A stretch of DNA of 64,000 bases from Neptunicella marina (GTDB lineage: Bacteria > Pseudomonadota > Gammaproteobacteria > Enterobacterales > Alteromonadaceae), in NCBI RefSeq assembly GCF_014270035.1, contig NZ_JACNEP010000007.1, forward strand, positions 225,223-289,222, read 5' to 3'. Position 1 is the stretch's first letter. The number at the start of each line of letters is the position of its first letter. The notes under the pieces were generated by a model that saw nothing but the letters and a program-made list of their open reading frames with translations, was not told where the DNA came from and did no database searches. This document shows, piece by piece, positions 9,033 to 16,947 of this stretch. A program made the translations under genes and the position numbers.

Positions 9033-9575
9033 ATGAAAAAGCTTGTTACCTTACTGGCAGTGCTTGGCTTCAGTAGTGCTACGTTGGCTGAATGTCCAGA
9101 TGTACTGAAATTTGTAAAACGTAAATTAAACTCACAGGAAACGGTCAATCTGTGTGACGCTTATGCAGGTAAAACACTATTAATCGTTAATACGGCCAGT
9201 TACTGTGGTTTTACGCCCCAATTTAAAGGTCTGGAAGCCTTATACGCTAAATACAAAGATCAGGGGTTCAGTATTTTAGGGTTCCCTTCCCATGATTTTA
9301 ATCAGGAAGATGACGACGAAGGCAAAACGGCGGAATTATGCAAGTTAACCTACGGTGTAAAATTCCCAATGTTTGAGCCCATGTCGGTCAAAGGTGAGGA
9401 TGCTGATCCAATGTATCGCATCCTGGCTAAGCAGGCAGGCAGCGAACCCAGCTGGAACTTTTACAAATATTTGGTTGGCGCCGATGGCAAAGTTATTCAG
9501 GCGTTTGGTTCCAGAACAAAACCACAAGATGAAGACTTTATTAGTGTGCTGGAAGCCAACCTCAAAAAGTCATAG
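9033..9575 (+). CDS. exported glutathione-peroxidase-like protein
   Basis: This 180-residue protein has a signal peptide (about 1-19, cleavage after TLA), so it acts in the periplasm. It has the peroxidatic cysteine in NTASYCGFTPQ (Cys58), a second cysteine in ELCKLTYGVKFPMF that could resolve it, and the Trp/Asn motif SWNFYKYLV. The usual FPCNQFGxQEPG motif is replaced by FPSHDFNQED, so the tetrad glutamine position holds Asp. This suggests a thioredoxin-type or specialised peroxidase rather than a classical GPx. A good ribosome site (TGAGGAAATT) precedes the ATG. A hairpin follows 30 bases after the stop. Confidence 0.85.
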   Translation: MKKLVTLLAVLGFSSATLAECPDVLKFVKRKLNSQETVNLCDAYAGKTLLIVNTASYCGFTPQFKGLEALYAKYKDQGFSILGFPSHDFNQEDDDEGKTAELCKLTYGVKFPMFEPMSVKGEDADPMYRILAKQAGSEPSWNFYKYLVGADGKVIQAFGSRTKPQDEDFISVLEANLKKS

Positions 9576-9605
9576 TTAAAATTATGCAGTCTACCCAAAA
9601 CAGAA

Positions 9606-9626
9606 AAGCGCCTGTTTAAGGCGCTT
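9606..9626 (+). terminator. hairpin after the peroxidase gene
   Basis: AAGCGCC / GGCGCTT form a 7-bp stem with loop TGTTTAA, 30 bases after the stop. No long T run follows. Confidence 0.55.
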
Positions 9627-9721
9627 AAATCATTCAATTGCACTGCATATTTTATAAAACGACATTGAAACAACTACATCAATATTATTGTTATTGGTAG
9701 TGTTGGAAAATTATTCAGGCT

Positions 9722-9793
9722 TCAGATATACGCAGACAACGAACAGACAGCCACAATTACCAGATAAAATCCAATCCTTAAAAAAACTCTCAT
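9722..9793 (-). CDS. possible 23-residue hydrophobic peptide
   Basis: In the otherwise gene-free 9576-10134 interval, a minus-strand ATG at 9793 is preceded at the ideal distance by AAGGAGG and opens 23 codons before TGA. The peptide begins MRVFLRIGFYLVIVAV: two arginines followed by one hydrophobic helix, the layout of small single-pass inner-membrane proteins or hydrophobic toxin peptides. No known family is recognised. Support is the strong ribosome site plus coherent membrane topology; conservation is untested. The remainder of 9576-10134 holds two hairpins and no other convincing gene. Confidence 0.4.
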   Translation of the reverse strand: MRVFLRIGFYLVIVAVCSLSAYI

Positions 9794-9957
9794 AAATCCT
9801 CCTTGTTTCCTTGAGTTTTCTCTACCCGTGCTGAGTAGGGCGTAAATTGTAGAAGAAAATATGATAAAATCCAGAAAAAATCAGGAATAAAAAATCCTTT
9901 TTTCTGGTCAGAGGCTATTGCATTTGAAAATTATTTTTAGAATCAAAAAGATGCAGA

Positions 9958-9984
9958 CAAAAAAATCCCGCCTAACGACGGGAT
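9958..9984 (-). terminator. terminator downstream of the acyltransferase gene
   Basis: On the minus strand ATCCCG / CGGGAT form a 6-bp stem with loop TCGTTAGG followed by a run of Ts. It lies about 150 bases after the stop of the gene at 10135-10740. Confidence 0.65.
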
Positions 9985-10134
9985 AACTATACACTCAACT
10001 TGGAACACACTTTAGCGGCGGAGCCATGTTTAAACAACCGCGCTATAAAGTTAGTCAATTACCGTTTTGATTAGTTCAACATAAATGCAAAAAAAACGTA
10101 AATAATTTCAGAATTTTTCCAGGATATTGATTCT

Positions 10135-10740
10135 TCAACATTTTTCCGGAAATTTAGCCGTAACACCGGCAAAAAATTGCTGTACTTTTTGCATTTCAGC
10201 ATCCCAGTCGTCGCTCACCGCAAAACAAGGACCAAATCCCACCACCTTTTTTGCGTAATCAAAATAAATCAATTGCACCGGCACGTTGGCCTGATAAGCA
10301 ATTTTAAGAAAGCCCGATTTCCATTCCGTCACCTTACTACGAGTCCCTTCCGGTGCCAGCGCCAGCATCAGAAAATCGCTGTCCGCAAATTTTTCGCTTA
10401 ACTGGGTGACCACACCATGACTACGCGAACGTTCAATCGCTATTCCACCTAAAAACCGCAGTAAACCGGCAAATGGCCATACAAATAAACTGCTTTTAGC
10501 CATAAATGCCAGCTTTAAACGCAATGCAAAAACACTGGCCATTCCTACGACAAAATCCCAATTAGACGTATGCGGTGCAACCGCAGCCACAAACTTTTTG
10601 TGTTGCGGGAATTGGCCTTCGAAACGCCAGCCCATCATTTTTAATACACCACAACCCAGCCAGTACATAATTCGGCTTTGCCAGCGTGGATTTTGCGCAG
10701 GAATATTTAACGCTTCAATATTCAGAGACATGTTTTGCAC
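10135..10740 (-). CDS. PlsC-type acyltransferase (1-acyl-glycerol-3-phosphate acyltransferase family)
   Basis: This 201-residue membrane-associated acyltransferase has the HX4D catalytic motif as APHTSNWDF near residues 56-64 and the substrate/acyl-donor motif APEGTRSKVTEWKSGF near 129-144. A hydrophobic N-terminal segment and a central hydrophobic stretch suit membrane association. The compact form with GTRS followed by WKSG is common in a branch of small gammaproteobacterial PlsC homologues whose acceptor is often unproven, so phosphatidic acid synthesis is likely but not certain. Nothing is co-transcribed with it. The divergent aminotransferase gene starts 246 bp away. Confidence 0.85.
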   Translation of the reverse strand: MQNMSLNIEALNIPAQNPRWQSRIMYWLGCGVLKMMGWRFEGQFPQHKKFVAAVAPHTSNWDFVVGMASVFALRLKLAFMAKSSLFVWPFAGLLRFLGGIAIERSRSHGVVTQLSEKFADSDFLMLALAPEGTRSKVTEWKSGFLKIAYQANVPVQLIYFDYAKKVVGFGPCFAVSDDWDAEMQKVQQFFAGVTAKFPEKC

Positions 10741-10986
10741 TACTTAAAATAAGGTGGACATACTAGCAGCTGATCAGCCTGAACGACGAAAAGTAGCCTT
10801 TATATTAACGAGATTTTAACAGACTTCTGATATATGCAAAATAATCTGATTAAATTGAGATAAATTATCGATTTAAGTACTGAAAAGAACGGCCTTTTAT
10901 TATTATAATGCCTGCAAAATAAACGATAGCGTGACAGCTTAGGCTGCACATACATTAATCACAATCACATACTGACTGAGGCGACC

Positions 10987-12177
10987 ATGTTTGACGTTCT
11001 GACTCCCCTTCCTGCCGACCCGATTTTAGGTTTATCCGCTGCCTATAAGAAGGATACCAACCCAAATAAAATCGATTTAGGTGTAGGTGTCTATAAAGAT
11101 GAGCAGGGCCGAACGCCAATCATGAATACAGTGCAAAAAGCCCAGCGCATTTTACTGGAAACCGAAGACAGCAAGACCTATATCCCTCAACAGGGTGTGC
11201 AGGGTTTTATTGATGGTATGCTGCAATTAATTTTAGGTCAGGGACATAAAGCGCTGATCGAGAATCGTATTGCGGCGGTACAAGCACCAGGTGGCTGTGG
11301 GGCACTGCGCATTTTGGCAGAGCTAATCAAACGTTGTGACGGAGACACCACGGTATGGGTAAGTGATCCAACCTGGGCAAACCACATTCCATTAATTGGC
11401 AATGCGGGACTGAATATCAAAACCTATCCTTATTTTGATAAAACCTCTGCCAGCATTAAATTTGATGAAATGGCAGATTGCCTGAAACAAGTTAAAAAAG
11501 GTGATGTAGTTTTGCTGCACGGCTGCTGCCACAACCCAACCGGTGCAGACTTAAATAAAGATCAGTGGAATACTGTACTGGAAATTGCTCAGCAAACGGG
11601 CTTTATTCCCTTTGTTGATATTGCCTATCAGGGTTTTGGTGACAGCCTGGAAGAAGATGTATACGGCGTGCGTTTGTTGGCAAATAGTTTGCCGGAAGTG
11701 ATCATTGCGGCGTCTTGCTCAAAGAACTTTGGTTTGTATCGTGAACGCACTGGTTTAGCAGTAATGATTACCGAAACACCGGCAATCGCCAGTATCACTC
11801 AGACCCAAATTCAGAGCATTGCACGTGGTATATATTCGATGCCGCCTTCCTATGGTGGTGCATTGGTAGACATCATTTTAAATACACCTGATTTAAAAAC
11901 GGAATGGATGCAGGAAGTCACCGACATGCGCGAGCGCATGAAAAACTTGCGTAAACTGTTGGTGGATAAACTGGCAGAAAAAGGCGCAAGCAAAGATTTT
12001 AGCTTTGTTAATCAACAAAAAGGTATGTTCTCATTCCTGTGTATCTCTCCTGAACAGGTTGAAAAGCTGGTTAATGAACACAGTGTTTATCTGGTAAGTT
12101 CCAGCCGCGTTAATATTGCCGGTATTAGTTTGAGCAATGTTGATAATCTGGCAGAAGCTTTGGTAAAAGTACTGTAG
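10987..12177 (+). CDS. tyrB: aromatic/aspartate aminotransferase
   Basis: This 396-residue class I PLP aminotransferase shows the family pattern: LGVGVYKDEQGRTP at the N-terminus, SDPTWANH, HGCCHNPTGADL, DIAYQGFGDSLEED, and the PLP lysine in SCSKNFGLYRERTG. It interconverts aromatic amino acids or aspartate with their oxo-acids. With the downstream Phe/Tyr catabolic genes it would supply 4-hydroxyphenylpyruvate from tyrosine, the substrate of Hpd. AspC-type function cannot be excluded from sequence. A -10 element TATAAT lies at 10904-10909 without a good -35. The ribosome site is GAGGCGACC. A strong terminator follows the stop. Confidence 0.85.
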   Translation: MFDVLTPLPADPILGLSAAYKKDTNPNKIDLGVGVYKDEQGRTPIMNTVQKAQRILLETEDSKTYIPQQGVQGFIDGMLQLILGQGHKALIENRIAAVQAPGGCGALRILAELIKRCDGDTTVWVSDPTWANHIPLIGNAGLNIKTYPYFDKTSASIKFDEMADCLKQVKKGDVVLLHGCCHNPTGADLNKDQWNTVLEIAQQTGFIPFVDIAYQGFGDSLEEDVYGVRLLANSLPEVIIAASCSKNFGLYRERTGLAVMITETPAIASITQTQIQSIARGIYSMPPSYGGALVDIILNTPDLKTEWMQEVTDMRERMKNLRKLLVDKLAEKGASKDFSFVNQQKGMFSFLCISPEQVEKLVNEHSVYLVSSSRVNIAGISLSNVDNLAEALVKVL

Positions 12178-12199
12178 CAATTAAAGTAATATGACAAAG

Positions 12200-12221
12200 G
12201 GCACCTTCTGGTGCCTTTTTT
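12200..12221 (+). terminator. terminator after tyrB
   Basis: GGCACC, loop TTCT, GGTGCC, then TTTTTT: a textbook intrinsic terminator 22 bases after the stop. Confidence 0.9.
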
Positions 12222-12278
12222 GTTTCTGATTTAAGAATATGCCACAGTAGCAATTCTGCTGTTAACTGCGTGAGTTGT

Positions 12279-12794
12279 ATGAATAAACTGAATCACTATT
12301 TGTCGATGTTATGTTTTACCGCTGGTTTATTGTTTGGTGTGCAATTACCTAACTGTTTGCATCAGTACGTGCAGCGCGTGGATGCGCATTTTCAGGAAGC
12401 CAGTCTTGCCATTGCACCTTATCAACAATTGGCAGACGAGCTGTATAACGGTTCAATGCAGGCCTTAGTGGAAGAACATAAATCGTCGAAAGTGGTGTTA
12501 TTTCAACGTGAAGCCGAGCCTATATTGCAGTTATATACACGCTGGCAGTACCTGGGACATTTACGTCAGCAACTTAATGGCACTTTAATGCAACAAATGA
12601 TCGTTGTAGTACAACAAGGTGACTCAGCCATACTTGATGAGACCTTAAGTGATTATCAGGCGACAATCCCGCTAACGCCTGTTGCTATTATTTGTGCACT
12701 TATCGGTGGCGTATTAGCCAGTATTTTATTTGAGTTAATTAGCAGTTTGTTATTTGCCCCATTCAGACAAAAAAACAGGACGCAAGCGTCCTGA
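12279..12794 (+). CDS. DUF2937-like membrane protein
   Basis: This is a protein of about 171 residues with an N-terminal hydrophobic helix (LSMLCFTAGLLFGVQLP), a long helical middle part (QYVQRVDAHFQEASLAIAPYQQLADEL) and a C-terminal hydrophobic hairpin (TPVAIICALIGGVLASILFEL). The VQxPxxxxQYxQRVDAHxxEA pattern matches what I know of DUF2937, a family of unknown function. The frame can be opened from a GTG at 12270, but ATG 12279 is the simpler start; neither has a strong ribosome site. The last codons encode the terminator stem at 12776-12793. It converges with maiA. Confidence 0.7.
   Translation: MNKLNHYLSMLCFTAGLLFGVQLPNCLHQYVQRVDAHFQEASLAIAPYQQLADELYNGSMQALVEEHKSSKVVLFQREAEPILQLYTRWQYLGHLRQQLNGTLMQQMIVVVQQGDSAILDETLSDYQATIPLTPVAIICALIGGVLASILFELISSLLFAPFRQKNRTQAS
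12776..12794. terminator. terminator hairpin inside the 3' coding end
   Basis: CAGGACG, loop CAAG, CGTCCTG, with the TGA stop (12792-12794) overlapping the right arm. AAATTTT follows on the plus strand. It is placed to stop transcription towards maiA, 30 bp away. Confidence 0.65.
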
Positions 12795-12823
12795 AATTTT
12801 CATATTAAGTTGTACCCTAACGC

Positions 12824-13477
12824 TTATTCGGCATCCGGTTGCAAATGGGGCTGCGCCTTTTTAAACGCATCCAGCTGCATACAATTATCCGCCACGCGCT
12901 GAATAGTTGGAAACTGTTGCATATCCAACCCAAAGCGTTCGGCATTGTATACCTGCGGCACTAAACACACATCGGCCAACGTCACATCAAAACCAAAACA
13001 ATAGTCTGCTGCGGTACTTTGCAGGCGTTTTTCCACGCCAGCAAAACCTTTTTGCATCCAGTGGCAAGCCCACCTGGCTTTGCCCTGTTGATCCTGATTG
13101 AACTCGTCTTGCAGATAATTCAGTACCCGTAAATTCCCAAGCGGTTGCATATCAGCTGCGAAATCTAATGCAAGAGTTCGAACTCTGGCGCGCTCTAGTG
13201 CATGAGCGGGTAATAATTTAACGCCCTGCTCGTACTTTTCGTCAACGTACTCGATGATAGCTAACGACTGATTAAGAATAATATCTTCATCGTCATCATA
13301 GAGCGTTGGCACCAGTTCAGCAGGGTTTAAACCAAGATACTGTTCGCTATGTTGTTGTCCACCATCTTTAACCAGATGCACCGGCACAATTTCATAATCG
13401 AGTTGTTTTAGGTTAAGCGCAATCCGCACCCGATAGGTAGCAGATGAGCGCCAATAGCCATAAAGCTTTAATGACAT
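12824..13477 (-). CDS. maiA: maleylacetoacetate isomerase
   Basis: This 217-residue zeta-class glutathione transferase isomerises maleylacetoacetate to fumarylacetoacetate, the penultimate step of tyrosine breakdown. The N-terminal thioredoxin fold has the active-site segment SSATYRVRIALNLK, equivalent to the SSCSWRVR motif of eukaryotic zeta GST with the cysteine replaced by alanine. ELVPTLYDDDEDIILNQSLAIIEYVDEKY is the glutathione-binding part, and the C-terminal helical domain runs from about 90. It is the last gene of hpd-hmgA-fahA-maiA, 7 bp after fahA, and order and spacing support the call strongly. Confidence 0.93.
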   Translation of the reverse strand: MSLKLYGYWRSSATYRVRIALNLKQLDYEIVPVHLVKDGGQQHSEQYLGLNPAELVPTLYDDDEDIILNQSLAIIEYVDEKYEQGVKLLPAHALERARVRTLALDFAADMQPLGNLRVLNYLQDEFNQDQQGKARWACHWMQKGFAGVEKRLQSTAADYCFGFDVTLADVCLVPQVYNAERFGLDMQQFPTIQRVADNCMQLDAFKKAQPHLQPDAE

Positions 13478-13484
13478 AGTTTAC

Positions 13485-14495
13485 CTACAGTGATTTTACC
13501 GTTTGTTCGATACTGCCAAAAATACACTGTCCTTGCGGGTCTTGCATGTGAATTTTGATGGTATCGCCAAAACGCATAAAGGCAGTTGAAGGTTTACCGT
13601 CACGAATGGTTTCAATCATGCGCACTTCTGCAATGCAGGAATAGCCAACACCACCTTCACTAATAGCGCTGCCGTGATCTGTGCCCTGTTTATTGGAAAC
13701 TGTCCCGGAACCAATAATCGCACCAGCACCTAAATTACGGCTTTTAGCCGCATGTGCGACTAACTGACCAAAATGGAAAGTCATGTCCTCACCCGCTTGT
13801 GGCTTACCGAAAGGCTGGCCATTGTATTCAGACAATAACGGCAAATGTACTTTACCTGCCTGCCAGTGCTCACCTAATTCATCGGGTGTCACTACCACAG
13901 GTGAAAATGCAGACGCAGGTTTAGACTGGAAAAATCCAAACCCTTTGGCTAATTCACCAGGGATGAGACCACGCAAAGACACATCATTAACCAGCATGAT
14001 CAGTTTAATGTGCGATAACGCATCTTCTGCCGAAATGGCCATGGGCACGTCATCGGTGATGACCGCGACTTCACCTTCAAAATCAATGCCCCATTCGTCG
14101 CTGGGTAAAATAATGTCATCACGCGGCCCAATAAAGTCATCGGAACCACCCTGATACATCAAAGGATCGGTCCAGAAGGTGTCAGGCATTTCAGCACCAC
14201 GTGCTTTACGCACTAATTCAACGTGGTTGACGTAAGCACTGCCATCTGCCCATTGATAGGCGCGAGGCAAAGGAGATTCACACTGAGACTGTTCAAACGC
14301 AAAACTGTCCTCAACATCTCCTGAGTTTAGATTTTGATAAACGGCATTTAACCCACTTTCACATTCTTGCCAGTTATCAATCGCCTGTTGCATGGTCATT
14401 GCGATAGTGGGAACCGCAACGGCTTTAGATAAGTCTTTACTGACAACCACTAACTGGCCATCACGAGTATTATTTTTTAAGGTAGCTAACTTCAT
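13485..14495 (-). CDS. fahA: fumarylacetoacetase (FAH family hydrolase)
   Basis: This 336-residue protein splits fumarylacetoacetate into fumarate and acetoacetate. The metal-binding core of the FAH fold is visible as GIDFEGEVAVITDD, followed by NDVSLRGL, FFQSKPASAFSP, GAGAIIGSGTVSN and a C-terminal GDTIKIHMQD strand. It is a bacterial-type short form without the SH3-like N-terminal domain of the animal enzyme. It lies 3 bp after hmgA and 7 bp before maiA. Fumarylpyruvate hydrolase is an alternative by fold, but the pathway context points to tyrosine breakdown. Confidence 0.9.
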   Translation of the reverse strand: MKLATLKNNTRDGQLVVVSKDLSKAVAVPTIAMTMQQAIDNWQECESGLNAVYQNLNSGDVEDSFAFEQSQCESPLPRAYQWADGSAYVNHVELVRKARGAEMPDTFWTDPLMYQGGSDDFIGPRDDIILPSDEWGIDFEGEVAVITDDVPMAISAEDALSHIKLIMLVNDVSLRGLIPGELAKGFGFFQSKPASAFSPVVVTPDELGEHWQAGKVHLPLLSEYNGQPFGKPQAGEDMTFHFGQLVAHAAKSRNLGAGAIIGSGTVSNKQGTDHGSAISEGGVGYSCIAEVRMIETIRDGKPSTAFMRFGDTIKIHMQDPQGQCIFGSIEQTVKSL

Positions 14496-14498
14496 ATT

Positions 14499-15629
14499 TT
14501 ATTTAACTTTCCAGCTATTTACGTAGTCAGGATTTTCCACCACTAATGCACTCTCACCTATTTCAAGTGCATCACGGGTATCCAGCATCACAGCGACTTC
14601 ATCGGTAAATTTCTTTTTATAGGCTTGTCCGGCAGCAAAAGCTTTAGGGTGCGGCCCGTGGGTGAAGCCAGCAGGATGGAACGACACCATACCCGCATCA
14701 ATATTATCGCGACTGAAAAAATCCCCAGCGTGATAAAACAGAACTTCGTCATAATCATCGTTGCTGTGGTAAAACGGTACTTTTAAGGCTCCCGGATCAC
14801 TTTCAATGGGTCTTGGCACAAAGGTACAAATCACAAACCGGCTAGCCACAAACGTGGTATGCGCCGAGGGTGGCAAATGATACCTATGGCTCATTAGCGG
14901 ACGAATATCGCGCCAGTTAATGCGCACCACAGCTAAATCACCATGCCAGCCAATTGCATCCAGTGGATTAAACGGATAGGTAATGGTTGAAATTTGCTGG
15001 TGACGCTTAATTTCAACCTGCCATTCATTTTCATCCTGCTGAGCTAAAAACGCATCGTCAATTTTAGGTGTATCCAGCATAGCCGCATCGAATACAGCAT
15101 GCGGACCGACCATGCCTTTTTCCGGCAATTGATAGCTATCGTTGGTGGCTTCGATTAACAGAATGGTCATGGGTGAAGTCGGTTCGATACGCCACATGGT
15201 CGAGCGAGGCAGTACGATATAATCACCATCACGAATTGTTAAATGGCCATAATCGCAGAACAGCTCACCTTCGCCCTGATGAATGAACAACAGTTCATCA
15301 CCATCGGCATTACGGGCCAGTTTCGGCATGGCGCTATCCAGTTTCCACAACCGATAACGACAATGTGCGTTAAATAAAATATCCGGCACATTCCACGGAC
15401 AGGGTGTGCTGATTTGCTGCAACTGGTTTAGATCAAGTAAACGCGGACGCAATGGCCCTTGCCAGTCGCTCCAGCCTGTTGGCGCATGTTTGTGATGTAA
15501 ATGGGTAGCAGGGCCGAAAAAGCCGCTGCGACCGATTTCACGTTCATATATTCCCTGCTCAGGAAAATCAGCATGCGCCTGACGCGATACCTGACCTTCC
15601 TGACGAGGAAAATGGATCCATTTACGCAT
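14499..15629 (-). CDS. hmgA: homogentisate 1,2-dioxygenase
   Basis: This 376-residue non-haem iron enzyme opens the ring of homogentisate. It is shorter than the roughly 430-residue animal and Pseudomonas enzymes. Iron ligands are expected in the segment from DEVLFYHAGDFFSR to the motif FTHGPHPKAF near the C-terminus, both well conserved. The N-terminal part has PTGWSDWQGPLRPRLLDL. It overlaps hpd by 8 bp and precedes fahA by 3 bp, so translation is probably coupled. Loss of this step usually gives brown homogentisate pigment, so an intact operon predicts full degradation. Confidence 0.92.
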   Translation of the reverse strand: MRKWIHFPRQEGQVSRQAHADFPEQGIYEREIGRSGFFGPATHLHHKHAPTGWSDWQGPLRPRLLDLNQLQQISTPCPWNVPDILFNAHCRYRLWKLDSAMPKLARNADGDELLFIHQGEGELFCDYGHLTIRDGDYIVLPRSTMWRIEPTSPMTILLIEATNDSYQLPEKGMVGPHAVFDAAMLDTPKIDDAFLAQQDENEWQVEIKRHQQISTITYPFNPLDAIGWHGDLAVVRINWRDIRPLMSHRYHLPPSAHTTFVASRFVICTFVPRPIESDPGALKVPFYHSNDDYDEVLFYHAGDFFSRDNIDAGMVSFHPAGFTHGPHPKAFAAGQAYKKKFTDEVAVMLDTRDALEIGESALVVENPDYVNSWKVK

Positions 15630-16701
15630 TTTCGATTACGCCACGACGAATTTGATCTTCTTCAATGGACTCGAATAACGCTTTGAAGTTTCCTTCACCG
15701 AATCCCTGATTACCCTTGCGCTGAATAATTTCAAAAAATACCGGACCAATAACAGTATCGGTGAAAATTTGCAGCAAGATGCCGTCTTTCATTGGCGCAC
15801 CATCAATTAAGATTTTCAGTTCCTGCAGATCTTTTACGTTTTCAGTGTGACCTTCAACACGTGCATTTACTTTTTCATAATAGGTATCTGGTGTGTCCAT
15901 AAACGCCAGACCACGATCTTTTAAGGTGCGCACGGTTTGGTATATGTCGTTGGTGGACATAGCAATGTGCTGGATCCCCTCACCGTTATATTCACGGATA
16001 AATTCTTCAATCTGAGATTTATCATCAGAAGATTCGTTAATTGGAATACGAATTTTGCCACAAGGGCCGGTCATGGCTTTGCTCACCAAACCCGTTAACT
16101 TGCCTTCTATATCGAAATAGCGGATTTCACGGAAGTTAGCGATACGCTCGTAGAAATTAGCCCATACCGACATGTTGCCGCGTTTAACGTTATGAGTAAG
16201 GTGATCAACTTCAAATAAACCAGCACCCGCTTGTTCCATTTTGGCTTGCCAGTCTGGATAGAAGCTGAAGTCGATATCATAGATAGACTGACCATCCTGA
16301 TAACGGTCAACAAAATACAAGGTGCTTTCACCAATGCCATATACGGCAGGGATATTCAGCTCCATAGCGCCGAGATTACCTACGAACTGTTTGGCGCCAT
16401 TTTCTAACGCATGTTGTAATGCTTTGTTGGCATCCGCCACACGCCAGGCCATACCACAAACACTTGGGCCATGTTTACGCGCGAATTCTTCCGCTTGAGA
16501 CGCAGGCTCTGCATTAACAATAAAGTTAATATCACCTTGTTTATATAACCAAACCTGTTTTGAACGGTGTTTTGCCACTTCAGCAAAACCAAGTGAAACA
16601 AACAAATCTTTTAATGCTTTGATGCCCTGCTCATCTGCCGCAGTATATTCAACAAATTCAAAACCATCGCAGCCAATTGGGTTATAAGTAGGGTTAGTCA
16701 T
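15622..16701 (-). CDS. hpd: 4-hydroxyphenylpyruvate dioxygenase
   Basis: This 359-residue Fe(II) enzyme converts 4-hydroxyphenylpyruvate to homogentisate. Two glyoxalase-like domains are present, and the iron triad reads His167 (EVDHLTHNV), His245 (GIQHIAMSTND) and Glu324 (FFEIIQRKG). The C-terminal GFGEGNFKALFESIE is the usual lid helix. It is the first gene of the hpd-hmgA-fahA-maiA operon and overlaps hmgA by 8 bp. The 246 bp upstream, up to tyrR, contain a TyrR-box-like sequence (16838-16855) and a TTGGCAC element (16781-16787, minus strand). Confidence 0.95.
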   Translation of the reverse strand: MTNPTYNPIGCDGFEFVEYTAADEQGIKALKDLFVSLGFAEVAKHRSKQVWLYKQGDINFIVNAEPASQAEEFARKHGPSVCGMAWRVADANKALQHALENGAKQFVGNLGAMELNIPAVYGIGESTLYFVDRYQDGQSIYDIDFSFYPDWQAKMEQAGAGLFEVDHLTHNVKRGNMSVWANFYERIANFREIRYFDIEGKLTGLVSKAMTGPCGKIRIPINESSDDKSQIEEFIREYNGEGIQHIAMSTNDIYQTVRTLKDRGLAFMDTPDTYYEKVNARVEGHTENVKDLQELKILIDGAPMKDGILLQIFTDTVIGPVFFEIIQRKGNQGFGEGNFKALFESIEEDQIRRGVIENA

Positions 16702-16837
16702 AACTACATCTCTCTTTATTTTTTATTAAGGTTTAGAGCGACTTACACTCTTTTTAGTTAGACGCAATAAACCGTAATTTGTGCCAAAAGAGAAGAGGTG
16801 TGCAGTGAGTGACTTTTTAGCTCCTAAAAGGAAATTT

Positions 16838-16855
16838 TGTATTTAAAAATGTACA
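16838..16855. promoter_or_regulatory. TyrR-box-like operator upstream of hpd
   Basis: TGTATT TAAAAA TGTACA compared with TyrR consensus TGTAAA-N6-TTTACA: 9 of 12 conserved positions match, with the essential G and C at the right spacing. It is centred about 145 bp upstream of the hpd start codon. Confidence 0.5.
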
Positions 16856-16884
16856 GCTGGAATGAGACGATTTATGAAGAGCCA

Positions 16885-16921
16885 GAATCAGGGTATTTAT
16901 CCAAGATAAACACCCTGATTC
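16885..16921. repeat. long hairpin between tyrR and hpd
   Basis: A 16-bp inverted repeat (GAATCAGGGTATTTAT, loop CCAAG, complementary arm with one mismatch) lies 27 bases after the tyrR stop. There is no T run, so it may be a weak or Rho-assisted terminator, or an mRNA-end stabiliser for tyrR. Confidence 0.6.
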
Positions 16922-16947
16922 GTAACGAAATAATTACAAAAGTGACA

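Noticed and set aside
10026..10070. 14-codon ORF MFKQPRYKVSQLPF
   Set aside because: The ribosome site (GGCGGAG) is too close to the ATG and there is no other support; probably chance.
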